Below are positions 23,467-33,300 of a stretch of 48,959 nt of DNA, in pieces. The stretch comes from Pedobacter kyonggii (GTDB lineage: Bacteria; Bacteroidota; Bacteroidia; Sphingobacteriales; Sphingobacteriaceae), in contig NZ_SIXF01000037.1 in assembly GCF_004310665.1 (NCBI RefSeq), positions 301 through 49,259 of the forward strand. The letters run 5' to 3'. How positions within the stretch are numbered: position 1 is the first letter of the stretch; each line of letters opens with the position of its first letter. The translations under genes and the position numbers were made by a program. Under the pieces are notes generated by a model. That model worked only from the letters and a program-made list of their open reading frames with translations, was not told where the DNA came from and searched no databases.

Positions 23467-24285
23467 ATGAGTACGATCAAAGTAAAAGACGGAACTGAAA
23501 TTTATTACAAAGATTGGGGAACGGGACAACCAATCGTTTTTCATCATGGATGGCCATTATCTGGAGATGACTGGGATACACAAATGATGTTTTTCCTGAA
23601 ACAGGGATATCGGGTGATTGCGCATGACCGCCGTGGGCATGGCCGCTCAGGTCAAAGTGCCAATGGCAATGATATGGATACCTATGTAGCCGATATTGCA
23701 GAACTAACAGCAGCACTCGACCTGAAAGATGCCATTCACATTGGCCACTCCACAGGTGGTGGTGAAGTAATCCGTTACGTTGCGAAACATGGAAAAGGCC
23801 GCGTTGCAAAAGCAGTTTTAATCAGTGCAGTAACGCCGATTATGATCCAAAACGAAAGCAATCCGGAAGGTGTGCCATTGGCGATATTCGATGAAATCCG
23901 TCAAGGTACAGGTTTTACCAGAGCCCAATATTTTTACGATTTCCCGGTAGCATTTTACGGCTGGAACCGTGATGGTAAAACCGTTCAGGAAGGAATAAAA
24001 CACAACTGGTGGCGCCAGGGCATGATGGGGTCTGTATTGGCACATTATGAGGGGATTAAAGCATTTTCGGAATCAGATTTCACTGAAGATCTAAAAAGTG
24101 TGGAAATTCCGGTATTGGTGTTGCATGGAGAAGACGACCAGATTGTTCCTTTCAACCAGGCACCAAGAGCGGCAAAATTATTACCAAACGGAAAACTGAT
24201 CTCTTACCCAGGTTTCCCTCATGGTATGCCTACAACAGAGGCAGAAACAATTAACAAGGATATTTTAGCCTTTATTAAATCGTAA
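23467..24285 (+). CDS. Alpha/beta hydrolase, cofactor-free haloperoxidase/arylesterase type
   Basis: The 272-residue protein is a full-length non-heme chloroperoxidase-type hydrolase. The triad is Ser95 in GHSTGGGE, Asp224 in HGEDDQIVP and His252 in GFPHGMP; the oxyanion region FHHGWPLSGDDW is typical. Such enzymes act as esterases and, with acetic acid and peroxide, show perhydrolase activity, so the haloperoxidase name describes the family rather than a known role. There is no signal peptide. It is monocistronic, followed by repeat DNA. The sigma-54-like promoter and nearby motif C suggest it belongs to the regulon of the adjacent activators. Confidence 0.9.
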   Translation: MSTIKVKDGTEIYYKDWGTGQPIVFHHGWPLSGDDWDTQMMFFLKQGYRVIAHDRRGHGRSGQSANGNDMDTYVADIAELTAALDLKDAIHIGHSTGGGEVIRYVAKHGKGRVAKAVLISAVTPIMIQNESNPEGVPLAIFDEIRQGTGFTRAQYFYDFPVAFYGWNRDGKTVQEGIKHNWWRQGMMGSVLAHYEGIKAFSESDFTEDLKSVEIPVLVLHGEDDQIVPFNQAPRAAKLLPNGKLISYPGFPHGMPTTEAETINKDILAFIKS

Positions 24286-24309
24286 AATATTTATAAATCT
24301 GTCACATTA

Positions 24310-24359
24310 AGCTTGTCGAAATGACTGCAATTGTATTTAAAAAGGTCCTTCGACAAGCT
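24310..24359. repeat. 11-bp inverted repeat AGCTTGTCGAA
   Basis: Perfect arms at 24310-24320 and 24349-24359 around a 28-base centre. It lies 25 bases after the haloperoxidase stop; without a T-run it is more likely a mobile intergenic repeat than a terminator. Confidence 0.6.
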
Positions 24360-24386
24360 ACCATTGACATGCCTCCATAGGAAAGT

Positions 24387-24424
24387 CGTCATCTCGACTG
24401 GAGCATTGCGGAATGGAGAGATCT
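24387..24424. repeat. CGTCATCTC dispersed repeat, copy 2
   Basis: Begins CGTCATCTCGACTGGAG and ends GGAGAGATCT, like the shorter copy at 21280-21304. Confidence 0.55.
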
Positions 24425-24557
24425 ATGAGCCAAATTAAAATGGAAAATTGATTTAGCTATGGTGAGCACTTCTCTTGGTTCCCGACTGCGTTGTACTCCG
24501 CTCGAAATGACGATATCCTGTAATGACTTAGCGAGACGCAAAGATTAGGCAAGAAAA

Positions 24558-24662
24558 ATCGTCATTGCGAGAAGGCTTTTTCAGCCGACGAAGCAATCTT
24601 ACATTGATCGCTAATAGCGGGCGCATTAAGATTGCTTCATCGTTCCTCTTCGCAACGACGAT
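24558..24662. repeat. Long dispersed intergenic hairpin, copy 2
   Basis: The arms ATCGTCATTGCGAGAAGGC and GACGAAGCAATCTTA pair imperfectly with TAAGATTGCTTCATCG and CGCAACGACGAT. It shares its core and the GAGAAGGCTTTTT-AGCC insertion with copy 1 at 12707-12819. Confidence 0.8.
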
Positions 24663-24695
24663 ATCTCACACTTTATCTTAAGAAACAATTCCCGT

Positions 24696-24735
24696 AAAAA
24701 AAACATAGGCCTGGTATCCGCCACAGCCTATGTTT
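24696..24735 (-). terminator. Intrinsic terminator of the PUL operon
   Basis: On the minus strand AAACATAGGC (24726-24735) pairs with GCCTATGTTT (24701-24710), a 10-bp stem with a 15-base loop, directly followed by a run of eight or more T. It lies about 150 bases after the metallopeptidase stop and is the clearest intrinsic terminator in the window. Confidence 0.8.
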
Positions 24736-24886
24736 CACCAAATTAAATCAGCACACAACAAGAATCAAATCTCATTAAGACTGAATTTATGACCGGTCCT
24801 CACCGGATACCTCTCCCATTGATGTCTGCTCAGGCTCCTGATTTAACAAAGCATCAAAGGGAATATTTTAAATGATAGCATACACC

Positions 24887-25828
24887 CTATCTGCTGCTGC
24901 CTTTAGTTTCATAGTTTAGTTTCGGAAAATCCTTTTGGGCCTGTTTAAACTGAAGATCATATTCAATCGGCCAACCAAAAGCTTTTTCAGCAACATCCTG
25001 TAGGTTTACTCCAGATGCACCACTCCAGAAATGAATAAATTCTCCAAAATTCAGATTTCTTTTGTACCGCCCGCTTTTGTTTTTTGGGAAGTTTAATGCA
25101 AGGAGTTCAAAATACCTATTGAGTACCTTTCCTTCACCATACTTACTATAAATAGGGAAAAACCAGTTTTTGAACCACTGTGTTCCCTGTCTCGGAAAGT
25201 CGTCGTATTGGGTTTGCATTTGTGTAAATACCTTATGGGCTTCGTTGGCCATTCCGATGTTTTTGAGCACATCATAATTGAAAATCTCCATAAACTTACT
25301 ATCTCCCCACAATACGTCAGAGGGCGAGCCTTTTGTACCATGGCTGGCGCTGGTTACGATATGTCCCATCTCGTGTATCGGCATGCCAATCTGTTCGCCG
25401 GTAGGATTATTCCATTGCGCTAAACCACAATCTATCACGTTGCGGTAATCATGGCTCTCATCAAAAAAAGGTGATGGATGCCCTCCTCCATAATCCTTAC
25501 CCATTGCGCGGTGCAGGATCACATACAGTTTTGGGTCTGGTCCGTAATCGCCATAATTGCGTTTAACATAGGCCCAGCACTCTGCCATTACGGCTATAGG
25601 CCATTTAACATTGGTCGGCATGTTTTTGTCGTAAAAAACAGACACATCCGCATTGCTTCCTACAAGTTTCAGCTCCTCATGGTGCTCAAACCAGTGTTCC
25701 TTCCACACAGAATCAGGAGTGCTTGTTGTTTTGGTAGATTGATCCTTAAGCTGCGCGCTGGATCTTGAAACTAGTCCCAATAAGAAAATTGGGACTAGTA
25801 AATAAATGATTGTTTTAGTTTTATTCAT
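24887..25828 (-). CDS. Secreted zincin-type metallopeptidase-like protein of the PUL
   Basis: The 313-residue protein has a signal peptide (residues 5-26, ending RSSAQ) and a zinc-binding HEMGH motif (His152, Glu153, His156) preceded by GEQIGMPI, so it is likely a periplasmic or surface metallopeptidase. After the motif come LWGDSKFMEIFNYDVL and FFPIYSKYGEG with a candidate third ligand. Gluzincin-type proteins of this kind accompany SusC/SusD systems in Bacteroidota. The family name could not be settled: it may be a basic-secretory-protein-like or a M60-like relative. It is the last gene of the PUL operon, 36 bases after the DUF4998 gene, and ends before a strong terminator. Confidence 0.7.
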   Translation of the reverse strand: MNKTKTIIYLLVPIFLLGLVSRSSAQLKDQSTKTTSTPDSVWKEHWFEHHEELKLVGSNADVSVFYDKNMPTNVKWPIAVMAECWAYVKRNYGDYGPDPKLYVILHRAMGKDYGGGHPSPFFDESHDYRNVIDCGLAQWNNPTGEQIGMPIHEMGHIVTSASHGTKGSPSDVLWGDSKFMEIFNYDVLKNIGMANEAHKVFTQMQTQYDDFPRQGTQWFKNWFFPIYSKYGEGKVLNRYFELLALNFPKNKSGRYKRNLNFGEFIHFWSGASGVNLQDVAEKAFGWPIEYDLQFKQAQKDFPKLNYETKGSSR

Positions 25829-25864
25829 AATTGTATTATTTCCTCATTGTAAAGGAGAGAAAGC

Positions 25865-27073
25865 CTATTTGTTCCAGAACGATATTTCACTGATGTTGCT
25901 GTAATAAGCATCGCCACTGGCTACTTCTATCACTCGGATACGGATATACCGCATCGCAGGCAGCCCATCAGGAAGATTAACCTTAAAGGGTGCCGATCCA
26001 TCATCCGAACGCTCTACGGTTTTGAGCAAAGTCCAACCTCTTCCCCTTGATTCTGCTGTCCATCCTGCCGAATTGCCTGGAGATTGTGTTTCAGCACCGG
26101 TGATATCTTCGATTCCCCAGATTTCAAATTTGGTAGGATTATTACAACAGTCGCGCCCGATGATTTCGAACTGAGCAAGGTTGGCTATCGCTTTACCCAT
26201 ATCAAAAGTAAAATGATGTGGAAGCGCTGACTTATCGTCGCTATGGAAAATATCCGGATATCCTGTTGGCGCTTTATTGCCATTCCAAAGTTTCGATAAA
26301 GAGGTTTCACTAGAATAAGTACCCACATCATTCGCCAGCTTTAGCGGACGAAACAGTGATTTATCCACTGGCACCATAATATTGCTCAAAGAATCGAAAT
26401 CTGCTGTATAAAAGGTATCAATCGCCGATTTTACCGGCACATAGGCCGACCTGAAATAAATCTTGGTTCCGGTTTTGTAGTCGGCAAGCCTGATCGAATT
26501 TTCATCAGGACTTAACACGCTTTTATGAATGGTACCATCTTTATAGGTATAGCGTATTTCTGTTGTAATATTGATGGTATCTGGTTTTTCAAAATTGAGT
26601 GTAATGCCGTCATCATCCAGCTGATAAGGATCTGTTGAAACCAGAAATCTGTTGGTTAGACTCGATTTGTAGCTATCGCCATAAACCTTTACATTGCTAA
26701 TCTGAACAGGCACAGATTTATTGCCAGCCTTATCATAAGAATAAATGGTAAAGGAATAATTATACTCTACCAGTTTGGGAATAATTACAGATACATCAGG
26801 AACGCTTCGGTCTGGCGCTTTCATTTCCAATGAATCTGCCGAATTGTTCCAGAATATGCGGTAATGGGTTACACTCGGATCGGGACTTGCCTTCCAGTTT
26901 AGTTTTATCCTGTAATTGCCTGGCGCTGCACCAACTTTGCCGGCAAAACCTGGATATATACGTTCTTTTCCGTCAAGGTATTTTCTGTAATCTAGCGCAT
27001 CCTTGCTACAGCCACAGAGAACCACAATGGCCGTAAAAACCATTAAAATGCTGTTGATATGTTTAGTTGTCAT
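25865..27073 (-). CDS. DUF4998 surface lipoprotein with C-terminal discoidin-like domain
   Basis: The 402-residue protein has a lipoprotein signal (LCGC, lipidated Cys22), then the DUF4998 opening YRKYLDGKERIYPGFAGKVG, with fibronectin-like strands through about residue 230. The last 150 residues (LWNGNKAPTGYPDIFHS, HHFTFDMG, MRYIRIRV) resemble an F5/8-type C (discoidin) carbohydrate-binding domain. Such lipoproteins are PUL surface glycan-binding proteins. It follows the other surface lipoprotein gene by 11 bases. Ligand unknown; the match to DUF4998 is from recall of its N-terminal pattern. Confidence 0.75.
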   Translation of the reverse strand: MTTKHINSILMVFTAIVVLCGCSKDALDYRKYLDGKERIYPGFAGKVGAAPGNYRIKLNWKASPDPSVTHYRIFWNNSADSLEMKAPDRSVPDVSVIIPKLVEYNYSFTIYSYDKAGNKSVPVQISNVKVYGDSYKSSLTNRFLVSTDPYQLDDDGITLNFEKPDTINITTEIRYTYKDGTIHKSVLSPDENSIRLADYKTGTKIYFRSAYVPVKSAIDTFYTADFDSLSNIMVPVDKSLFRPLKLANDVGTYSSETSLSKLWNGNKAPTGYPDIFHSDDKSALPHHFTFDMGKAIANLAQFEIIGRDCCNNPTKFEIWGIEDITGAETQSPGNSAGWTAESRGRGWTLLKTVERSDDGSAPFKVNLPDGLPAMRYIRIRVIEVASGDAYYSNISEISFWNK

Positions 27074-27084
27074 CTGCTTTAATT

Positions 27085-28353
27085 TTAGTTAGTATTTCCC
27101 CAAAAAGATAATTCCATCACATGAGCAAAATCTGCATTCCCCCAGGTTGAATTAACAGCCAGTCTGACAAACCTCACTTTAGGAATATCAAGTGCAATGT
27201 TAAATTCAAACCCGGCTTTTACAGCGGCGAGATCTGCCGGTGTAGTTTGTCCGGGAGAATTACCAGAAGGCGGTGGCGGGCAGTTAAAATTCCCTAGGTT
27301 GATCCAATCGCCTACAACAGTTCCTTTTGCCGAACTTACGGGCAACTCAATATCTGCCGGTGCAGTTTTGGCTGATCCCCAGAGTGTCCAAGCCTTAGGA
27401 TTACCATGATTATAAGAATAATCGTTACCATAGGCTTCTCCTCTTTCCCACAATTTATAGCGACTGAGCTTGGCAAGTACACCCATATCAAATGTGCAGA
27501 GCTGAAGAGGCTTGCTATAACCGGCCTCTGTATGCCAGCCGGGATCGGAAGTATTGTTATCCCATAACCTCGAAGTATTCCATCCAAGGCCTGTTGCACC
27601 CAGTGGAGAATCTGATGGTAACCGATATTCGCTGAACTGCGCTTTTGGTACCATAATCTCAAATATGGGACTGATTGATTTGTATAAGGTATCGGATATA
27701 TTTCCCCATCTATCGGTTACATATACGCCAAAATCTCTTTTTAGGGTATCAAATCCCCTTACACTAAAATTAATATTTTCGGCTTCGGTGTAGAACTGTT
27801 CTATCGGAAGCATTTTCCCTGTTGTTTTGTCATTGGAAATCACAATCACCCCGATTGGCTTCTTAGCCGGGTTACTGGCGATTACATTTACCCCGCCAAA
27901 ATCAGCCTGAAGCTGAACTGTTGGATAAACGGACAGATAAGATGGTGTAGCGGGGTGTACACGTACCTGTACAGGATCACTTTTCACATTTGCACGCGAT
28001 ACGGCATAAAGCGTAACATCATAATCGCCGCTTTTTTCGAAGCCTTCTACCTTGATCGTGTCGCTATAGTAAGAAGATTTACTCTGCCTTACGGTCCGCG
28101 AATTGATGCGGTATTCTGCCTGTACATACAGCAGATTTTCGGAATTGGGCAGCACATAGGAAATTACTGCGGCTCCAGCCAGGTTTTCTACTTTTACTCC
28201 AGTAAGTGCTCCGGGTTTTGTCATATCTTTCGATACCACCTCATTAAAACCTTCGCTTTCTTTACAGGAGTAGAACGAGCAGGCCACAAGTAATATGACA
28301 ATAAACTGCAATGCAAAAGGCCAGTTATATATTTTTGATCTAATTTTCATCAT
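27085..28353 (-). CDS. DUF4959/DUF5126/DUF5000 surface lipoprotein
   Basis: A 422-residue lipoprotein; the signal ends near LLVACSFYSC (Cys25 or Cys30). The first domain (TKPGALTGVKVENLAGAAVI) matches the immunoglobulin-like DUF4959, a middle domain around VYVTDRWGNISDT fits DUF5126, and the C-terminal 150 residues (RLWDNN, FDMGVLAKLSRYKLWER, VRFVRLAV) form a discoidin-like DUF5000 module. This three-domain set is found directly downstream of SusD in many Bacteroidota PULs and is thought to bind glycan at the surface. It lies 12 bases after the susD stop. Confidence 0.8.
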   Translation of the reverse strand: MMKIRSKIYNWPFALQFIVILLVACSFYSCKESEGFNEVVSKDMTKPGALTGVKVENLAGAAVISYVLPNSENLLYVQAEYRINSRTVRQSKSSYYSDTIKVEGFEKSGDYDVTLYAVSRANVKSDPVQVRVHPATPSYLSVYPTVQLQADFGGVNVIASNPAKKPIGVIVISNDKTTGKMLPIEQFYTEAENINFSVRGFDTLKRDFGVYVTDRWGNISDTLYKSISPIFEIMVPKAQFSEYRLPSDSPLGATGLGWNTSRLWDNNTSDPGWHTEAGYSKPLQLCTFDMGVLAKLSRYKLWERGEAYGNDYSYNHGNPKAWTLWGSAKTAPADIELPVSSAKGTVVGDWINLGNFNCPPPPSGNSPGQTTPADLAAVKAGFEFNIALDIPKVRFVRLAVNSTWGNADFAHVMELSFWGNTN

Positions 28354-28365
28354 CTTCTATTTAAT

Positions 28366-30291
28366 TTACCAATAAGGATTTTGAACCAGGTTCGGATTTA
28401 CGATCAAGTCGTTGTATTTAAGTGGCCACAAATAGTCTTTCAGGCCAAATACAGGAATTATCAGATTACGCTGACGGTAATAACCTTCAGGTGTGGTATC
28501 CTGAATATTCCAGCCCTGAAGTGGTTTGCTGAGCACATCCTGCATCACTTTCCAGCGCCTTAAGTCCCACCCTATTCTGCCTTCAAAACAAAGCTCAATT
28601 CGTCGTTCCTGTTGGATGATTGACCGAAGGCCATCTTTACTCGAAGCCTTGCCGGGATTAGTTGAATAGCTTGCCCACGACTCTTTAACACCTTTTAAGC
28701 CTGCACGTGCGCGTACTTTATCGATATAGGTATAAACATCTGCCGTTGGGCCATTTACCTCGTTAAGCGTTTCTGCGTACAGCAGATAAAGTCCGGCCAG
28801 TCTGATTAGCGGCATCCTGAAACTTGCCTGGGTAACCTCTGTACCAAAAACAGATTGGTAATTTACCAGTTTGCTTGGCCAGTAGCCTGATACGTTAACC
28901 CTGATATTATCTTTAGGGCCAGCCAATGAAGTTCCGCCACGGGCCTGCACATAGAGCATATTTTCTGGATCTGTTTGACCGTTACCAAAAAAACAGCTTC
29001 CATCAAAAGATAAATCGGCATAAAAGCGAGGCTCCCGATCCATGTGCATTTTTATGGTCTGGTAACCGCTTTTTAAATAGTATTTATTTTCTGTACCTGC
29101 CGCAGTAACGGCATAACGTCCTCTGTAATCGTAACCAGTATCTTCAGCCATTGGCACACCATTTTTCGAATAAAACAGCTCGGCCATTCCAATGGGTACG
29201 GCAAAATTTCCTGGCGTGCCGCCCATATTCTGTACCATGGCATTGGTGAGCCTGGGCATAGCCATTGATTGCAAGCCAAATTCAGGGTTAAGTGCCCAAA
29301 TTACCTCCGGATTTTTCTCCCAGTTCTCGGTAATGCTCTGCCTGATGTCCATCACTGTTTTCAATGGCGCAGGTATAGTTGGAAGATTGCCCGGAGAGGT
29401 AAAACGGTAAAGTGAAAGGTTGCTTTCTTCGCAGGATTTTACCGCAGCCTGGCAGGCCAGCATCGCTTTATTCCATTTTTCTGCACTAAAAGCCGCAGGA
29501 AAAAGGTTTACACCATCTTTATCCTTAAAACCAGTATAATCGGGATTGCCGTTAAAAAATGGACTTGCCTGTGTGGTGAGTACTTCTGCCTTTACCGATA
29601 GGGCAATATTCTGCGTAATCCGGCCTAAACTCCTTGCCGGATCCTGTATGGTACGTGGAAGATCGGGCGTAGCCTCATCCAACAAGGATACGATATAAGC
29701 AAATGCCTGGTCAATAGGCGCACGTTTTATCCTTACCTCATCCGTTCCAGCATCTATCGGCAGGTTCTGTTTAATCAATGGGATCGGGCCATACATTCTC
29801 AAAAGATAAAAATGGTAATAGGCCTTCAAAAACTTTACCTCCGCGATCCAGCGATTGCGTTCAAATTGAGCCAGGTCCTTCGGACGGTCGATATTTTCCA
29901 GGAAAATATTACATCTTCTGATGGCTTTAAAAATAGGCTGACCAAGCTGTTCGCCATCCCAATAATTTAAAGAAGGGTTATCAGTCGTTTGTACGCCCCT
30001 GATGAGGTGGAAGCCTTGCTCTGCCTCCCTAGTCCCCAATGTGGCCTCTGTTAAGGTATTTGGAAAATAAATCTCTCCGGAAGTAGTAAAAGCAGCATCG
30101 CTATTGGACGGCCCCATGTTCTGCAAGGTAGAGTAACAAGTAAAAAGGTAGTTTTCTGCCTCATTTCTGTTTCTGAAAGCATAATCGATTGTGGCCACAT
30201 TATCTGGCGTTACATCCAGGTATTTCTTGCAGGAAAGGGTCATTCCCGAAATCACTGCAATGAGTATGAGAAGTTTTATGTTGAATTTCAT
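28366..30291 (-). CDS. SusD/RagB-family nutrient-uptake outer-membrane lipoprotein
   Basis: The 641-residue protein has a lipoprotein signal (TLSCKKYLD, Cys21) and the N-terminal SusD pattern YLDVTPDN with the TPR-like FLKAYYHFYLLRMYGPIPL region, ending with RRIELCFEGRIGWDLRRW and a final PNLVQNPYW, all typical of RagB/SusD. SusD caps the SusC channel and binds glycan at the cell surface. At 641 residues it is somewhat longer than the archetypal SusD. It begins 11 bases after the susC stop. Confidence 0.95.
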   Translation of the reverse strand: MKFNIKLLILIAVISGMTLSCKKYLDVTPDNVATIDYAFRNRNEAENYLFTCYSTLQNMGPSNSDAAFTTSGEIYFPNTLTEATLGTREAEQGFHLIRGVQTTDNPSLNYWDGEQLGQPIFKAIRRCNIFLENIDRPKDLAQFERNRWIAEVKFLKAYYHFYLLRMYGPIPLIKQNLPIDAGTDEVRIKRAPIDQAFAYIVSLLDEATPDLPRTIQDPARSLGRITQNIALSVKAEVLTTQASPFFNGNPDYTGFKDKDGVNLFPAAFSAEKWNKAMLACQAAVKSCEESNLSLYRFTSPGNLPTIPAPLKTVMDIRQSITENWEKNPEVIWALNPEFGLQSMAMPRLTNAMVQNMGGTPGNFAVPIGMAELFYSKNGVPMAEDTGYDYRGRYAVTAAGTENKYYLKSGYQTIKMHMDREPRFYADLSFDGSCFFGNGQTDPENMLYVQARGGTSLAGPKDNIRVNVSGYWPSKLVNYQSVFGTEVTQASFRMPLIRLAGLYLLYAETLNEVNGPTADVYTYIDKVRARAGLKGVKESWASYSTNPGKASSKDGLRSIIQQERRIELCFEGRIGWDLRRWKVMQDVLSKPLQGWNIQDTTPEGYYRQRNLIIPVFGLKDYLWPLKYNDLIVNPNLVQNPYW

Positions 30292-30302
30292 TACTAGCGT
30301 GC

Positions 30303-33300
30303 TTATAGGTTTACGTTGATTCCGATGTTATATACCTTCTGGATCGGATAGCTGAAGCCATTTGAGGCCAGTTCCGGGTCCCAGTCTTTGAACCTGCTCC
30401 AGGTGAGCGGATTTAGTGCATTGAAATAGATCCTGCAATTAGACAGAAATGCCTTTTTTGATAACTTATCAGGGAAAGTATAGCCGATTTCTACCGATTT
30501 GAGCCTGATAAAAGCACCATCCCGCATCCACCACGAACTGGTTTGAAGGTTATTACTGATCTCGGAAGAGGTGGTTCCCAAACGTGGGTACTTGGCATAT
30601 AAATCCTGATTTTCTTCTGTCCAGTGGCTATCGGCAAAGGGCTGAAGCACCTGCCTGTTGGATAGGAATGGACTAACCTGTGACGGATCAATAAAAAAAC
30701 TCGTGCGGCCTACACCTTGAAAGAAAAGCGAAAGGTCTATCTTCTTGAATCCCATTGAAAGCCCTGCACCATAAACAATTTCAGGTGTGGAAGGAAGGCC
30801 AATAAACACCTGATCGGCTTCGGTAATCTTGCCATCATTGTTTACATCGGTATATTTAATATCTCCTCCCTTAGGTGCCGAAGCCCCAGCGCCAAAAAGC
30901 TGCGTAGGCGAAGCAGCAGCTTCCTGATCATCGACAAAAAGGCGCTCGGCAATGTAGCCCCATCTTACCCCGATTTTCTGTCCGGAGAGTATTCTCCATG
31001 GCTCTTTATAGGCTGGCTGCTCGTATTGTCCGTATTTATTTTGCGAAAAGGTAAAATTCATCCTTCCCGACATCCAAAATCCTCCCCTGAATGTTTTGCT
31101 ATAATCGGCAGAAAAATCTATCCCTCTCGAATCAGCAGTACCCAGGTTGGCGCTTACTCCGGATTCTAAGCCCATGCTTGAAGGAATTGAAGCACGTTCC
31201 ATCAGGATGTTATAACGGTGTTGTTTGTAAACTTCTGCAATGATATTCAGGCTTTTGAAAAGGCTGATTTCCAGTCCAATATTCGTTTGCCTGGAGGTTT
31301 CCCATGTCACTGCATCGTTTGCATAATTGGTAATGCTTACCCCTGGCCTGGTAACACTGTTTGCCTGCCCGAAATAAGCAGGGTTACCACCATTCAGGTT
31401 CACGTTCGAAAGATAGAAGAAACGCTGTGCGCCAATGGCATCGTTACCTACAAGGCCATAGCTTGCGCGTAGTTTGAGCTTACTCACAGCTTGTTTTAAC
31501 CCTCCGTCCCAGAAAGCTTCGTTGGAAATTACCCATGAACCGCCGATAGTTGGAAAGAAACCAAACCTGTTTTTCTCGGCAAAACGCTCCGATCCGTTAT
31601 AACCAAAATTAAATTCAGCAAAATACCGGTTATCATACGAGTAGCCTAACCTTCCTGACAGGCCTACGTTGCGGTAAGGAAGCGAATATTGAAGGCTGGA
31701 TAAATTGGTAGCCGGATCGATGGCATTGGCATATAAACGCTGTTGCCTGGTTGCAATTAAGGTACTGCTGATGTTATGTTTACTACCGATTTGCCTCGAG
31801 TAATCTACAACCGCTTGCATGTAAACAAAAGTATTAATATCCTTAAAACCGGGCTCGAAACTCAGGTATTCTGAAGCCTGGCCAGGCTGGTTATTAATCC
31901 AGTTGAGGCTATATTGATTGCTGATCCTATCATAGGATGCTACATTGTAAAAAAACGGAGAATATTGCCTGGTCAGGTCGAAATAGGAATATCTGTTGGT
32001 ATTAAAAAGTCCTTTAAAGGTCAAACCTTTTGTTAAAAAATTCAGGTCCTGGTTCAACTCTAACTGTGCCGACATTCTTGACCTGGAGAAAGATTTATAT
32101 CCTTTCATCATGTCTGCATAAGGATTGGAAAAACCCACGGTATTTCCGGTACCCTCTGTTGAGCTATTTCCAAAAAGAATGTGTGTATCTATACCCAGCG
32201 ATGGATCGGCAGGGTAAAATGCAGGAAACAGTACCGGGCTGGTATGTAGTGCCTTTTTATAAAGATCGGCAGAAAAAGAACCGTCATCGGTAATTGGCCC
32301 GTTGTACTCATCAAAAGTACCCGAAAGCCTCAGTACCACCTCTGTGGTAGGCGTAACATTGATGTTGACATTGGAGCGGAGCTGATAATTTTCGAGCTTT
32401 ACATTATTGTTGAAGTTATTTACCGGGCTCACTTTTAGGATCCCATTATCGCGGTTGTAAGATGTACCAATATAGTATCTTGCAATCTTTCCGCCACCGC
32501 TTACACTCCCGTTCAACCGTTGGTTGTTGGTGCTGGTTTTAAAAAGTTCATCTATCCAGTTTACGGCAGGGTAAACATACTTGTTGCTTCCCGGCGCACC
32601 ACTTAAGGTCTGCTCGCGGTTGTAAATATCATTTTGGCTAAACCTGGGCACCGCTAAAGGATTCCTTGTGGTTAGCGCCTCATTGTACATCTTCATAAAG
32701 GTAATGGGATCGGCAATCTCAAGGTTTTGAGTAGACTGCGAAATGGAGTTTTCAAAACGTACATTTACCTTCGCATTGCCTTCTACACCTTCTTTGGTGG
32801 TCACTAAAATTACCCCATTGGCACCCCTGGCACCATATAACGCAGTTGCACTGGCATCTTTTAATATCGAGAAACTCGCGATATCATCAACCTGCAACCT
32901 TGCCAAATCAGTTGGCGTGAGTTCCACGTTATCCACCAAAATTAATGGATCTTGCTTGTAGCCAAATGTGGTTACCCCGCGGATAAAAAACGTAGAATTA
33001 TCCAATCCTGGCTGGCCACTCCGTTGGTAGGCCACTACCCCGGCAATCTGTCCGGCCAGGGCATTGGTCAAATTACTTGATGGAATTTTCAGTTTTGAAG
33101 GTGTGATGCTGGTAACCGATCCTACCATGGCTTCTCTTCGCTCTTTTTTTCCAAAAGCAGTAACCACTACATCAGAAAGATTGTTATCATCTGAATGTAG
33201 TATCAGGTCTACCTTGAGTTTTAGTGGATCAGCAATAAAAGTAGTTTGCCTGAAACCTACAGATGAGACTACCACGGGCGATTTAGCCGTAGCATTCAGA

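Larger units (their letters stand above)
24286..24886. other. Repeat-rich 600-base spacer
   Basis: No gene is seen between the haloperoxidase and the PUL end. It contains an 11-bp inverted repeat (AGCTTGTCGAA at 24310-24320 with TTCGACAAGCT at 24349-24359), a CGTCATCTC repeat (24387-24424), a GGTTCCCGACT / CTCGAAATGACG segment (about 24477-24515), the second long hairpin (24558-24662) and the PUL terminator (24696-24735). Confidence 0.7.
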
